This document shows positions 44,922 through 55,130 of a DNA stretch of 64,000 bases, in pieces. The notes under the pieces were generated by a model, which saw nothing but the letters and a program-made list of their open reading frames with translations, did not search any database and was not told where the DNA came from. Within the stretch, counting starts at the first letter, position 1; each line of letters opens with the position of its first letter. The position numbers and the translations under genes are program-made. The DNA is from Proteobacteria bacterium UBA7415 (GTDB lineage Bacteria > Pseudomonadota > Gammaproteobacteria > Arenicellales > Arenicellaceae), in NCBI GenBank assembly GCA_002470515.1, contig DKML01000027.1:1-64000 (forward strand), given 5' to 3'.

Positions 44922-46121
44922 ATGAAAGCACATACTAAAAATCGCGCGTTAATTATTGGATTTTCGCTAGCTGTAGTTTCACCAATTTATGTGAGTCATG
45001 CTGAGTCCCTGGGTGAAGCTCTGGTGTCGGGTACTGCGAGTGCCAATGTCAGGTATCGTATAGAGGATGTCGATCAGGCCAATCTGAGCGAGGATAGTTT
45101 TGCTTCTACCTTGCGAACGCGCCTAGGCTATAAAACTAAGGCATATAAAGGCGTCAGCTTTTTTGTGGGCATAGATGATGTAACCAGCATTGGTAACGCA
45201 AATTACTTAACGCCGAGTAGTGGACCAGTGGGAACACCCATAGGGCCTAAAAACGCTGGACACCCGGTCATCGCTGACCCTTTGGAAAGCGACCTTAATG
45301 AACTATACGTTTCATATACAGGCGAGAAGACAACCGCAACCATTGGCCGCCAGCGGATCATCAGAGCCAATTCGCGTTTTGTGGGAAATGTAGGTTGGAG
45401 ACAACATGAGCAAACGTATGAAGGTATTTCGATAAAAAGCGACATTATTGAGGACTTCTCGATTTTTGCTGCTTATCTAACTAAACGACACACCATAACG
45501 TTTACCGATATCGATCAAGACACAACGCTATTCGATGTTGAATACAAAGGCTTTGATTCTGCAGTTCTGTCAGCGTACTACTACGACATTCAAGTGGATA
45601 ACACGACTACCCAATGGCAGAACTTTGGAGCTCGCTTAACAGGCAAACTCAATAAATTTGGATATATAGTTGAATACGCTCAGCAAGACAATCAAGCTGG
45701 AGAAACACCTCATTACACCTTATTAGAAGGTACTTACGGTTTTGCTGGAGTTGCGCTTACCGCCGGCATGGAGACCTTAGGCAACGATAAAACAACTAGC
45801 TTTGCAACGCCTTTAGCAACCCTACACAAGTTTAATGGTTGGGCTGATGTGTTTTTGGCAACCCCTACACAAGGGTTACAAGACACATACGTAAAAGTTG
45901 CGGGCAAGCTTGCAGACATAAACCTTCAAGCCGTTTATCACACCTTTGACAGTGATACGCAAAGCATAGACTTTGGTAACGAGCTTAATGTCTCTGCAAC
46001 CAAAAAGATCAATGACCACCTTAGTTTGGGTGCCAAGTACGCTGATTACTCAGCAGGCGATGCACGCAGCAACAAAGTGAGTACAGACAAATTGTGGTTG
46101 TGGGCTGACGCTAGTTTTTAG
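44922..46121 (+). CDS. Outer-membrane porin-like beta-barrel protein
   Basis: A 399-residue protein with a signal peptide (residues 1-27, cleavage near VSHAES) and a beta-barrel pattern of alternating residues with aromatic girdles. The sequence ends LWLWADASF, with the C-terminal Phe of outer-membrane barrels. The early segment NVRYRIEDVDQANLSEDSFA resembles alginate-export/OprD-like barrels. GAGAGGGA lies ten bases before the ATG. The FNR/Dnr box with correctly spaced -10 shows it is probably induced under NO or low oxygen. Likely channel for nitrite, nitrate or organic acids, unproven. Confidence 0.85.
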   Translation: MKAHTKNRALIIGFSLAVVSPIYVSHAESLGEALVSGTASANVRYRIEDVDQANLSEDSFASTLRTRLGYKTKAYKGVSFFVGIDDVTSIGNANYLTPSSGPVGTPIGPKNAGHPVIADPLESDLNELYVSYTGEKTTATIGRQRIIRANSRFVGNVGWRQHEQTYEGISIKSDIIEDFSIFAAYLTKRHTITFTDIDQDTTLFDVEYKGFDSAVLSAYYYDIQVDNTTTQWQNFGARLTGKLNKFGYIVEYAQQDNQAGETPHYTLLEGTYGFAGVALTAGMETLGNDKTTSFATPLATLHKFNGWADVFLATPTQGLQDTYVKVAGKLADINLQAVYHTFDSDTQSIDFGNELNVSATKKINDHLSLGAKYADYSAGDARSNKVSTDKLWLWADASF

Positions 46122-46153
46122 GAACCAATACCAGTAGGTCTTTTAACCAAGAT

Positions 46154-46214
46154 GTGCGTGCGGCTTAGACTCTAGTTTTAAGACTAGTGGTTAGGCACAC
46201 GCACTATTTTTTTT
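46154..46214 (+). terminator. Rho-independent terminator of the porin gene
   Basis: GTGCGTG (46154-46160) pairs with CACGCAC (46198-46204), with an inner CTAG/CTAG pairing, and is followed by eight T (46207-46214). It lies just after the porin stop and overlaps the end of the convergent amidohydrolase gene. Confidence 0.82.
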
Positions 46215-47493
46215 ACCTAAAAATCTCGCCACCCTTCATCACAAACGACACGTTTTCCATCAGGCGTATGTCTTCCAGCGGGTTGCCATCAACAGCAATG
46301 ATATCGGCCAGCATGCCTTCCTTGATCTCGCCTCTATCATGCACGCCGATCAAATCAGCCGCATTGACCGTTGCAGTTCTAAGCGCGTGCGCGTTAGACA
46401 TACCTCGTTTAACCATTGCGTAGAATTCAAAACGAGCATCAGCGTGCGCCATTACACCTGCATCACTGCCTAATGCAATATTAACTCCCTCCTTTACTGC
46501 CATCTTGAAACTGTTTTCAATGTATGGTTCTAGAAATTCGCTTTTCTTGACAGTCCATTCTGGGGTCTCAGGAGGCAAAGGTACGTCGTTCAGGTGAATG
46601 GTGGGAACGTAATAAGTTCCTCTGCGTTTCATTTCCTTAATGATTTCTGGCGTCAGCATTGAACCATGCTCTATCGAAGCAACCCCTGCTTTGACAGCAG
46701 CCATTATTCCCTCGCTCCCATGGGCATGGGCCATTACTTTTAGACCGTGGCGATTCGCCTCTTCGACAATAGTTTCGAGCTCTTCACTGGAATATTGTTG
46801 AGCGCCAGGGCTATCGCCTTTGGAAAACACGCCAGCAGTAGCACACACTTTTATCACTTTCACACCGTGCTTGGCTTGATAGCGTACGGCCTTTAATATC
46901 TCATCTTTGCCATCAGCGATACCCTGTTTTGGACCTATTTCCATAATGCCTGGAGCAAAACCAGTAATGTCACAGCGGCCACCCGTGATCGAGATATAGT
47001 GACCCGCTGGATAGACACTAGGACCAACAATGTCGCCACGATTAATCGCGCGCATAACGGCCACATCAGCAAATCCTGGGAATGAGCCCGCATCTCTGAC
47101 TGTAGTAAAACCAGCTTCGAGCATGTCTTTGCCAAACTTCGCACCGTGCAATGCCCAATCTGCAGGAGTTTCCATCACTGGGGCCGTAGTCCAGTGATTT
47201 CCCGTAAAGTAATCCAACGTGATGTGACTGTGTACATCAATAGCACCCGGCAATACCGTCCTGTCGCCAAGATCTATAAATTCGGCTTGTTCTGGCAGCT
47301 TACTAGGGTTTATCGCGGTAATTTTCTCACCTGCGACCACAATTAGGGCGGGGGAAACCATCTTACCTTCGACAACATCCACGTAGCCAGCGGCCTTAAT
47401 AACTTTGACTTTGGAAGCGTGCGCCGCGCTCATCATCAGCAATGTCAGAGTTAAACTTAATGACAGGGGTCGAAGTAGATGGGAGATTTTCAT
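46213..47493 (-). CDS. Exported metal-dependent amidohydrolase
   Basis: A 426-residue amidohydrolase with a signal peptide (about 1-26). Metal-site motifs are DVHSHIT near residue 87, KVIKVCATAGV (the lysine region near 215), AHAHGSEG near 253, SIEHGSML, and LGSDAGVMAHAD near 345. This pattern belongs to the imidazolonepropionase-like/Xaa-Pro dipeptidase group of periplasmic amidohydrolases. Substrate unknown; related enzymes cleave dipeptides. It is divergent from the RND operon across a 249-bp region. Confidence 0.9.
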   Translation of the reverse strand: MKISHLLRPLSLSLTLTLLMMSAAHASKVKVIKAAGYVDVVEGKMVSPALIVVAGEKITAINPSKLPEQAEFIDLGDRTVLPGAIDVHSHITLDYFTGNHWTTAPVMETPADWALHGAKFGKDMLEAGFTTVRDAGSFPGFADVAVMRAINRGDIVGPSVYPAGHYISITGGRCDITGFAPGIMEIGPKQGIADGKDEILKAVRYQAKHGVKVIKVCATAGVFSKGDSPGAQQYSSEELETIVEEANRHGLKVMAHAHGSEGIMAAVKAGVASIEHGSMLTPEIIKEMKRRGTYYVPTIHLNDVPLPPETPEWTVKKSEFLEPYIENSFKMAVKEGVNIALGSDAGVMAHADARFEFYAMVKRGMSNAHALRTATVNAADLIGVHDRGEIKEGMLADIIAVDGNPLEDIRLMENVSFVMKGGEIFR

Positions 47494-47534
47494 TGATTAA
47501 TTACCTATTACGTTAAAATATTAACTGACACTTG

Positions 47535-47582
47535 TTTGGATCTCGCATAACAAAAAAGGAATTGTTGAAACAATAATCCAAA
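47535..47582. repeat. Nested inverted repeats in amidohydrolase-RND divergent region
   Basis: TTTGGAT (47535-47541) and ATCCAAA (47576-47582) enclose a tighter repeat ATTGTT-GA-AACAAT (47561-47574). It lies between two divergent genes and may be an operator for one or both. No local regulator gene is present. Confidence 0.35.
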
Positions 47583-47742
47583 TTTCAATCAGTTAGAATG
47601 AAGTTCACCACTTTAGAATTCCTTATTAAAAGGGTCAAATCGACACAAACCCGTTAGATTGTCACTTTACTTTACAAAATGAGTGGTAACTTCCGCGAAA
47701 TTATTTTCGAACTAATCCATACCTAACAACTAGATACGCGAT

Positions 47743-48876
47743 ATGAAAAGTTTGCCGTTAATAGCCATCTCGATGCTCGTCTATGCGACGACACTCAGCG
47801 CAAATGCTCAGCAAAACCAACAAGCTGAAGTGCCTGTTTACGTGGCTCCTGTAGTTCAAAGTGAATTTGTTGACACTGTAGAGGCACTAGGAACACTCAA
47901 AGCCAACGAAAACGTATCTCTTGCTGCGACGGTTACCGAACTGGTTACTGCTGTCAATTTCACTGATGGGCAAAGAGTGATTACGGGTGACGTGTTAATT
48001 CAAATGGACGACACCGAAGAAATCGCATTGCTTGAAGAAGAACAATCGCGCGTAGACGAAGCCCAACGACAGGTAGATCGCTTTAAGCCTCTTATCAGTA
48101 GAGGTTCTGTCTCGGAACTAACCTATGACCAAAGCGTAGGTGCGCTGAGCGCCGCCAAGGCTCGCCTAAGAGCCGTACAGTCACGAATTGACCAACGCAA
48201 GATAGTGGCCCCCTTTGATGGCGTGGTCGGACTTCGCAACACTAGTGTTGGTGCCCTGCTTCAGCCTGGATCAGTAGTCACAACAATCGATGATGACTCA
48301 GTCATGAATTTGGATTTTGCTGTCCCTGAGGTCTTTCTTCAGTCGCTAGTGCCAGGACTTAAGATAAGTGCCACTACTAGCGCTTTTCCAGACAGAACTT
48401 ATATCGGCGAAGTGGCCAGTGTGAGCACGCGTGTTGATCCTATAACTCGGTCTATTGTGGTTAGAGCGCGCATCGATAATGCTGATCGGTCGCTCAAGCC
48501 TGGGTTATTGATGCGTGTAACGTTAAAGAGAAGTCCACGCCAAGCCAATGTTTTACAAGAGGAAGGCATTATTGCTGATGGTAGACGTAATTTTGTTCTT
48601 GTTGCAGTTGAGAAAGATGGCCAAATAATAGCTGAGCGCAGAGAAGTGCAGATTGGTGCCCGACGTAAAGGCGAAGTTGAAATTCTTGAAGGACTAGTAA
48701 GCGGCGACTTAGTTGTCACTCACGGCACATTGAAGGCTCGCGATGGCTCCGCCCTCAACGTCCTCGCTGTTGAAGAAAACAATGAGACTCTAGTCGAGTT
48801 AATTGAACTTCATGAGGTTACAGATGACACTCAAGCAAACGCATCAGCCGCGAGAAAGGCGGAGGCATTGCTATGA
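47743..48876 (+). CDS. RND efflux periplasmic adaptor subunit (MFP)
   Basis: A 377-residue adaptor with a signal peptide (1-22, AAQQ after SANA), a lipoyl/coiled-coil hairpin (LGTLKANENVSLAATVTELV to SRIDQRKIVAPFDGVVGLR, about 55-170), a beta-barrel and a membrane-proximal domain. It connects an inner-membrane RND pump with an outer-membrane channel. A charged C-terminal extension of about 30 residues (ELHEVTDDTQANASAARKAE) is present. Its stop overlaps the RND pump start by ATGA. No TolC-like gene is in the window. Confidence 0.94.
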   Translation: MKSLPLIAISMLVYATTLSANAQQNQQAEVPVYVAPVVQSEFVDTVEALGTLKANENVSLAATVTELVTAVNFTDGQRVITGDVLIQMDDTEEIALLEEEQSRVDEAQRQVDRFKPLISRGSVSELTYDQSVGALSAAKARLRAVQSRIDQRKIVAPFDGVVGLRNTSVGALLQPGSVVTTIDDDSVMNLDFAVPEVFLQSLVPGLKISATTSAFPDRTYIGEVASVSTRVDPITRSIVVRARIDNADRSLKPGLLMRVTLKRSPRQANVLQEEGIIADGRRNFVLVAVEKDGQIIAERREVQIGARRKGEVEILEGLVSGDLVVTHGTLKARDGSALNVLAVEENNETLVELIELHEVTDDTQANASAARKAEALL

Positions 48877-51800
48877 TGGTGTCAGACGTATCGGTCAAGC
48901 GGCCGGTATTCGCGTCAGTTATTTCTATTTTATTGATCGCGTTCGGTATAGTCTCCTTCGATCGCCTTTCGTTGCGTGAATACCCTGACATTGACCCACC
49001 TATTGTTACCGTTCAAGTTGACTACCCTGGCGCTCCAGCCAACATTGTCGAAACTCGGATAACGCAAGTAATTGAGGAACGAGTCGCTGGCGTCGCAGGA
49101 ATCGAGTTCATTCAATCAAATTCCAGAGATGGTCGGTCTAGCGTCGTTATTGAGTTCTCGGTTAATCGCGATGTAGATTCCGCGGCTAACGACGTACGTG
49201 ATCGGATTTCTGGCGTAGCCGATAACCTGCCGGTAGAAGCTGATCCACCTGAAGTACAAAAGGTCGACAGCAACGACGACGTCATTATCTGGCGTAATCT
49301 AGTGAGTCAGGACATGACTGTCCCTGAGTTGAGTGATTACGCTCAACGTTTTCTGGTCGATCAATATGCTGCGCTGGATGGCGTCGCGCGAGTCCTTATT
49401 GGTGGACGACAAAGCTATGCTATTCGCGTTTGGGTAGACCGTAAAGCTCTTGCCGCACGCGGTTTGAGTGTGACTAACATTGAGAGCGCCTTACGCGCAG
49501 AAAATATAGAATTACCTGCTGGCTCTATCGAGTCAGACGAAATGATTTTTAAAGCTCGAGTAGATCGCACTTTTAAGAAGCCTTCAGACTTCAATAAACT
49601 GGTTTTAGATCGAGGCGATGACGGTTACCTGGTTCGTTTAGGTGACGTAGCTCGAATCGAGTTAGGGCTGGTTGAAGATCGTACTTTTTTTAGAGGTAAC
49701 CAAGAACCCATGGTAGGTATTGGTGTCATTCGTCAATCCACATCCAATACCATCGATGTAGCGGACCGTGTTAAAGCCCTTACCGCCAAGATCAACCCAG
49801 GCTTACCCGACGGCATGGCTATTAAGGAAAGCTATGATGCGTCGGTCTTCGTACAAGCGTCAATCAACGAGGTGTACACCACACTATTCGTTTCCATTGT
49901 CTGCGTAGTATTCGTTATCTACATGTTCTTAGGCAGTTTCCGAGTAATGATTATTCCAGCGGTGACAGTTCCTGTATCGCTTACGGCAACATTTATCGCC
50001 ATGTATGCGTTTGGTTTTTCGGTAAACTTGCTGACACTATTAGCTCTAGTCCTCGCCATCGGCTTGGTTGTTGATGATGCTATCGTCGTTCTCGAGAACA
50101 TTGTTCGCAGAATTCAAGAAAAAGGAGAAACACCCCTAGTCGCAGCATACCGGGGTGCACGCCAAGTAGGTTTTGCGGTTATTGCGACTACCCTAGTTCT
50201 GATAGCGGTATTCGTGCCCATTACCTTTTTAGAAGGCGACTTAGGCCGACTCTTTACTGAATTTGCGCTAACCATTGCCGCGGCTGTAGCATTTTCCTCA
50301 CTGGTTGCACTGACTTTATCAACCATGCTGGCGTCTAAAATGCTCACTCCGAGCACAAGTCGTCCTACTCGACTGGTCGAAACAGTTAACAACGTGTTTC
50401 GATCCGCCCGTAAACGCTATAGAAAGAACTTGGTGAAAGCGGTACGAGCACCGAAAAAAGTGTTGTTAGCATTTGCCGCGTTAGTGGCGCTTTCGGCTGT
50501 TTTTTTCGTCAACATCAATCAAGAGTTCGCACCTTCGGAAGACCGCGGAGCATTCTTCTTAATCGTAAATGGTCCTGAAGGCGCAAGCTTTGAATACATC
50601 AGCGAATACATGACCGAGATCGAATCTCGGCTAATGCCTTTTGTTGAGGCTGGCGAGATCAACCGCTTGTTGGTTCGCGCACCTAGAGCATTTGGTTCTA
50701 TTGAGCAATTTAATAGTGGTATTGCAATTGTCATTTTGACCGACTGGTCAGAACGACGCTCCGCGTGGGACATTATGGGAGACGTCAGTAAAAAACTGTC
50801 TGATCTTCCCGGGGTTCGCTCATTTCCTGTTATGCGACAAGGCTTAGGCGGCGGCACGGGTAAACCTGTTCAGTTTGTATTGGGCGGCTCAACCTACGAA
50901 GAACTTGCACAATGGTCCGAAACATTACTCGCCAAAATTAACGAAGATAACCCCGGACTTGTTGGGGTTGATACCGACTACAAACAAACCAGACCACAAA
51001 TCGACTTTGTTGTTGACTACGATCGAGCCGCTGATTTAGGTGTCACTATTTCCGAAATCGGCCGTACGCTTGAGACCATGATGGGCGGTCGACGAGTAAC
51101 CACATTCTTAGATAAAGGAGAAGAATACGACGTCATTGTTGAAGGCGAACGTTCAGAACAAACGTCCTTTGACGATATTCAAAACATCTATGTTCGTTCT
51201 GACCGAAGTGGTGAGTTAATACCTATATCCAATTTACTCTCTATCACGGAATACGGCGCCGCTGACCAACTGTCTCGCTTCAACCGAGTGCGCGCTATCA
51301 CCATTGACGCAAGCCTTGCAGATGGCTACAGCTTAGGCGAAGCGCTCACTTATCTAAATGGCCTTGTAGACGAGCACCTCCCAGACGAAGCCATAGTTGA
51401 CTATAAAGGCGAAAGTCGGAACTTTATGTCATCAGGAGACTCCATTCTTTTTGTATTTCTACTGGGTTTAGCCGTAGTGTTCCTAGTGCTTGCGGCACAA
51501 TTCGAAAGCTTTGTACATCCGTTCATTATTTTAGCAACCGTTCCACTGACTATTGGCGGCGGCTTGTTTGGGTTAATGATTACCGGTCAGTCGTTGAACA
51601 TTTATTCGCAAATCGGGCTGATAATGCTGGTGGGGTTAGCGGCTAAAAATGGCATTTTGATAGTCGAGTTTGCCAATCAATTGCGCGACGTAGGCTATCG
51701 TTTTAATCGCGCGATCTTGTCGGCGTCAGTTATTCGCTTGCGTCCTATCGTCATGACAGGCTTAACCACAATTGCAGGCAGCATTCCGCTAATTTTGGCC

Positions 51801-51995
51801 AGCGGCGCTGGGGCTGAGACTCGCTTAGTTATTGGCACCGTTATCTTCTTTGGCGTTCTCGCGTCGACTCTGCTAACAATATTTCTAGTGCCTCTGCTCT
51901 ATACATTGTTAGCGCGCAATACAGGCTCACCTGAGGATGTCACTCGACAGTTGGAAGCGGAATTACCCGCAGCCACCCGAGCGCGTGGCGGTTAG
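48873..51995 (+). CDS. RND efflux pump permease (HAE1-type)
   Basis: A 1040-residue inner-membrane pump of the hydrophobe/amphiphile efflux type. It has twelve helices with two large periplasmic loops and the helix 4 segment GLVVDDAIVVLENIVRRIQE carrying the proton-relay Asp pair. It begins MMVSDVSVKRPVFASVISIL and ends in a standard cytoplasmic tail. It works with the upstream adaptor and an outer-membrane channel encoded elsewhere. Substrates cannot be read from sequence. Confidence 0.96.
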   Translation: MMVSDVSVKRPVFASVISILLIAFGIVSFDRLSLREYPDIDPPIVTVQVDYPGAPANIVETRITQVIEERVAGVAGIEFIQSNSRDGRSSVVIEFSVNRDVDSAANDVRDRISGVADNLPVEADPPEVQKVDSNDDVIIWRNLVSQDMTVPELSDYAQRFLVDQYAALDGVARVLIGGRQSYAIRVWVDRKALAARGLSVTNIESALRAENIELPAGSIESDEMIFKARVDRTFKKPSDFNKLVLDRGDDGYLVRLGDVARIELGLVEDRTFFRGNQEPMVGIGVIRQSTSNTIDVADRVKALTAKINPGLPDGMAIKESYDASVFVQASINEVYTTLFVSIVCVVFVIYMFLGSFRVMIIPAVTVPVSLTATFIAMYAFGFSVNLLTLLALVLAIGLVVDDAIVVLENIVRRIQEKGETPLVAAYRGARQVGFAVIATTLVLIAVFVPITFLEGDLGRLFTEFALTIAAAVAFSSLVALTLSTMLASKMLTPSTSRPTRLVETVNNVFRSARKRYRKNLVKAVRAPKKVLLAFAALVALSAVFFVNINQEFAPSEDRGAFFLIVNGPEGASFEYISEYMTEIESRLMPFVEAGEINRLLVRAPRAFGSIEQFNSGIAIVILTDWSERRSAWDIMGDVSKKLSDLPGVRSFPVMRQGLGGGTGKPVQFVLGGSTYEELAQWSETLLAKINEDNPGLVGVDTDYKQTRPQIDFVVDYDRAADLGVTISEIGRTLETMMGGRRVTTFLDKGEEYDVIVEGERSEQTSFDDIQNIYVRSDRSGELIPISNLLSITEYGAADQLSRFNRVRAITIDASLADGYSLGEALTYLNGLVDEHLPDEAIVDYKGESRNFMSSGDSILFVFLLGLAVVFLVLAAQFESFVHPFIILATVPLTIGGGLFGLMITGQSLNIYSQIGLIMLVGLAAKNGILIVEFANQLRDVGYRFNRAILSASVIRLRPIVMTGLTTIAGSIPLILASGAGAETRLVIGTVIFFGVLASTLLTIFLVPLLYTLLARNTGSPEDVTRQLEAELPAATRARGG

Positions 51996-52110
51996 GCGGA
52001 TTTGCTACATATGAGATGAACATTAAGTGTTTAGCACGGCTAGATGCCACCAAATTTTACGTGTAAGGTAAGCGCATACAACTGACAACAAGCTTAAAGA
52101 CGCCGTATTA

Positions 52111-53507
52111 GTGACTACTACTCATCAATCAAACTTTCGTTTTAAGAAAGTCGTTTTTCTTATTGCCATACTGGCTTGCCTTAATGGCTGTATCAGCACC
52201 ACGATCATAACAAATATTCCTAAAACTGAGATCGTTGACTCAGACTATTATGGAATGAGCGCGTTTTCGGAGCGCTTTGAGGATAACGAAAATTCGATAA
52301 CCCTCGCTTTCTCCGGAGGCGGAATGCGCGCGGCCGCGCTATCCTACGGCGTTTTAAAGGCCCTTGAAAGTAGTCAACTTCCAGCCTTAACAGATACTTC
52401 AGAATCTCAAGTAACACTGCTCGATGAAGTAGATACAATTAGCGCCGTTTCAGGCGGTAGTTTTACAGCTGCTTACTACGGATTGTTTGGCAAGAAAATT
52501 TTTAAGGATTATGAAGGCGCTTTCCTACGCAGAAATATCGAAACAGAACTGTTTAGGATTCTCACAAACCCATTGAACTGGTTTAGCAGAAAAGGACGAA
52601 CCGATAGAGCAATAGACATCTACGACAGAGATATTTTTGGGGTGCAGTCTTTCGCGATTTTATAAAGCCTAATTCGCCCTTTATTATTATCAACGCGTCA
52701 GACCTCGCCTATGGGTCTAGGTTTGCCTTCATTCAAGAATATTTTGATCTCTTGTGTTCTGATATCAGCAGCTTCTCTGTAGCCAAAGCAGTGGCCGCGT
52801 CAGCAGCGGTCCCTGTACTCTTTTCTCCAGTCACCTTAGAAAATTATGATGGCTGCATCAACGAAGCAGAGCCCTACTTACGAGAGGCTGCCGAAAAAAG
52901 CAGAAGTAATCCAGAGTTGGAGCTTACCTCTAGAAGTTTAATGACCTTTACAGATAAAAGTTCTAAAAAGTATGTGCATCTGGTCGATGGAGGTATTACC
53001 GATAACCTCGGACTGCGCACGATAGTAGACTTGGTCGAAATATCGGGAGGTGCCAGACCGCTTATTCGTAGTTTAAAGCTAAGACCTACCGAACGGTCGA
53101 TTATTATCTCGGTTGATGCTTCAACAAAGCCAACCACTCATATAGGTGAAAGTTCGCGCGCGCCGTCGATTTCGACCGTTATATCAGCAGCTAGTAGTGC
53201 ACAACTTCATCACTACAATGTAACGTCCGTCGCATTAGCTCGCGCTAAACAAAAAGAATGGGCCAAGGCTGTCTCTAAGCCCAGCCATTCGGTTTCAACC
53301 TATTTCATTCAGCTAGATTTAACCGGCGTCAAAAACCTTAAGGTTAGACATCGTTTAAACCAAATTTCAACTAGCATGTATCTTGATAATTCCGAAATTG
53401 ACTCACTGATCAATGCAGGCCGAAGCCTACTACTCAATAACCCAGAATTTCAAAGGCTCATGAGGGATCTTAGAGAGGAATTCACAGGCAAAAATAGAGA
53501 ACAATGA
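52111..53507 (+). pseudogene. Patatin-like phospholipase lipoprotein, frameshifted
   Basis: Two frames form one protein. The first (GTG at 52111) has a lipobox (ILACLNGC), the oxyanion loop FSGGGMRAAALSYGVL, and the Ser nucleophile motif SAVSGGSFT. It stops at 52665. The second, open from about 52643 (reads FRDFIKPNSPFIIINASDLA) to 53507, has the catalytic Asp motif DGGITDNLG. The break is at TTTTTGGGG (52634-52642): one extra G would read DIFGGAVFRDF and rebuild the family sequence. Either a real inactivating frameshift, a phase-variable G-run, or a sequencing error. Confidence 0.82.
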
Positions 53508-53535
53508 CCGCGGTACAATAACTACTTTTAATCCG

Positions 53536-53877
53536 CTATTTTAAACAGCGATACAGATCAAAGCTCTGTTTGCCCTCGATGACCTTAGAAGTGCGCACGA
53601 TGGTGTCGGCTCCTCGCTCAACAGCTTCATTTTTTGCCAAAGCATCCAACTCTTCTTGAACTTTCTTGGCGCTTCGCTTAATTAGCGTAATGTTATCGGC
53701 CGTATAGGTGGTTGCCTTACTCAACAGACGACACCCCATCATTCGATCCGCAGGGACTATTCTAACCGCCTGTGAATTGGGCGCATTTTTAACCCATGTG
53801 CAGCTCGTAAGAGAGGCTAACCCAAGGATAAACACAGTACTGATTAAAACTAGCTTTTGAGTATTCCTTATTAACAT
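53536..53877 (-). CDS. DUF4156-like lipoprotein
   Basis: About 113 residues. I start at the ATG at 53877 (MLIRNTQKLVLISTVFILGL) because AGGAGA lies seven bases upstream. A signal peptide ends in a lipobox LASLTSC, so it is lipidated. The mature part (NAPNSQAVRIVPADRMMGCR, then ITLIKRSAKKVQEELD and GADTIV) matches the DUF4156 family of small lipoproteins of unknown function. It faces convergently the patatin pseudogene. Confidence 0.82.
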   Translation of the reverse strand: MLIRNTQKLVLISTVFILGLASLTSCTWVKNAPNSQAVRIVPADRMMGCRLLSKATTYTADNITLIKRSAKKVQEELDALAKNEAVERGADTIVRTSKVIEGKQSFDLYRCLK

Positions 53878-54082
53878 AGAGAGTCTCCTGTAGACCATGT
53901 TATTTGAAGAGGCGCGCTTGCCTCGATAACGTCATCATTATCAATCTATTTTTCTATCGAAACTACCAATTTGAAGCAAACAAGGGTTAAGACGCGTTAA
54001 CCTTTCTAGATAAAGACATTAAGCACTCAGCTAGTCTACTGTGGGACTTTTAAACGCTGAACAAATTATGGAGATATAGTGG

Positions 54083-54955
54083 CTAAGATTCTGACCTAGT
54101 TGCCCATAGTTCACCAGAGGCCTTATCGTCAAAAATAACCGGGGCAGGTGCCAAGCGACAATGGGCGCCACTCGTACAATTACGAGTCTTTATATCAAAC
54201 CTAAACCCATGCCACGGGCACTGGACAATAACACTAGTTCCATCATCTCCAATTTTTGGCCTGTCGAGAGGGCCCAGCGAATGAGGGCAAACTCTTGAGT
54301 AAGCAATCCATTCGTCCACAATTTTCACAAGCTGGTATGGGTGGTTATTAAAATCGAAATCAAGTGGTAGACGCTGTTCGATGTCATTGGCAATCCCCAA
54401 TATAAGAGGCTCGTCGTTTTGATCGAGCTTGCCAGCAGCTTTACGATTAAGTTGGTTTTGCCGCGTCACCATCATCCACACATCTTCGTCGTAGAGCCTG
54501 CTGTACGTTGTTAGTAACTGTTGGCGGTAAAGTGCATGCAAAAACCGCGGGAGCTTTGGAATATAAAAATCGACAATTACCTTTATCTGGTGTTCGCTGA
54601 TAGGAATAGCGTGAGTCCAAATCTCTGTGCCCTTCCCCAAGCCGCTCAAGGTGCGCGTAATCCACCGATTCTTATCGCGGTCTAAGCGCAGCTCCAATTC
54701 CATGGCATTGAAATACGATTTGGGCACCAAATTAGCATTAGCTCGCCACCCCCAATTACCCTGCTCTAAAATTTCAAGGTGTGAAAATGAGCTACTGTGT
54801 AACCAGGGTAGATGCTCTCCATCTATCGCGTTCTCGTACATTCGAGTCAAACTGACCGGTAGCTCTCGTGTGTAGGTCGCTATATGCGGCACAGTCTGAC
54901 TGAAACTTGGAAGTAACCGCCGCACCCAATCAATAAGATAAGTAAGTAGAGTCAT
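54083..54955 (-). CDS. Rieske non-heme iron oxygenase with reversed domain order
   Basis: A 290-residue protein. Residues 41-53 (ENAIDGEHLPWLH) hold a mononuclear iron motif D-x2-H-x4-H (Asp45, His48, His53), as in the catalytic domain of Rieske oxygenases, and DEDVW (156-160) may supply the third carboxylate. A Rieske domain follows at the C-terminus: Cys223-Pro-His225 and Cys246-Pro-Trp-His249. Classical ring-hydroxylating and VanA-type enzymes have the Rieske domain first and the catalytic SRPBCC domain last, so here the order is swapped. At 290 residues it is also shorter than usual (about 350-450). Substrate and reductase are unknown; it stands alone. Confidence 0.8.
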   Translation of the reverse strand: MTLLTYLIDWVRRLLPSFSQTVPHIATYTRELPVSLTRMYENAIDGEHLPWLHSSSFSHLEILEQGNWGWRANANLVPKSYFNAMELELRLDRDKNRWITRTLSGLGKGTEIWTHAIPISEHQIKVIVDFYIPKLPRFLHALYRQQLLTTYSRLYDEDVWMMVTRQNQLNRKAAGKLDQNDEPLILGIANDIEQRLPLDFDFNNHPYQLVKIVDEWIAYSRVCPHSLGPLDRPKIGDDGTSVIVQCPWHGFRFDIKTRNCTSGAHCRLAPAPVIFDDKASGELWATRSES

Positions 54956-55130
54956 AGCCTGAATAGTTTAAATGAGATTGGATATTTGAATTGGGAACTT
55001 TGTAGATTCTTGTCCGAATATTCCCCGTAGTGAGATATTCTATATCTACACAGGCTACGACTTTTAGCCTTGCAGATCGATAATAGATATAGCAATCTCA
55101 ACTTTCAATCAAAGACACGATTACAACACT

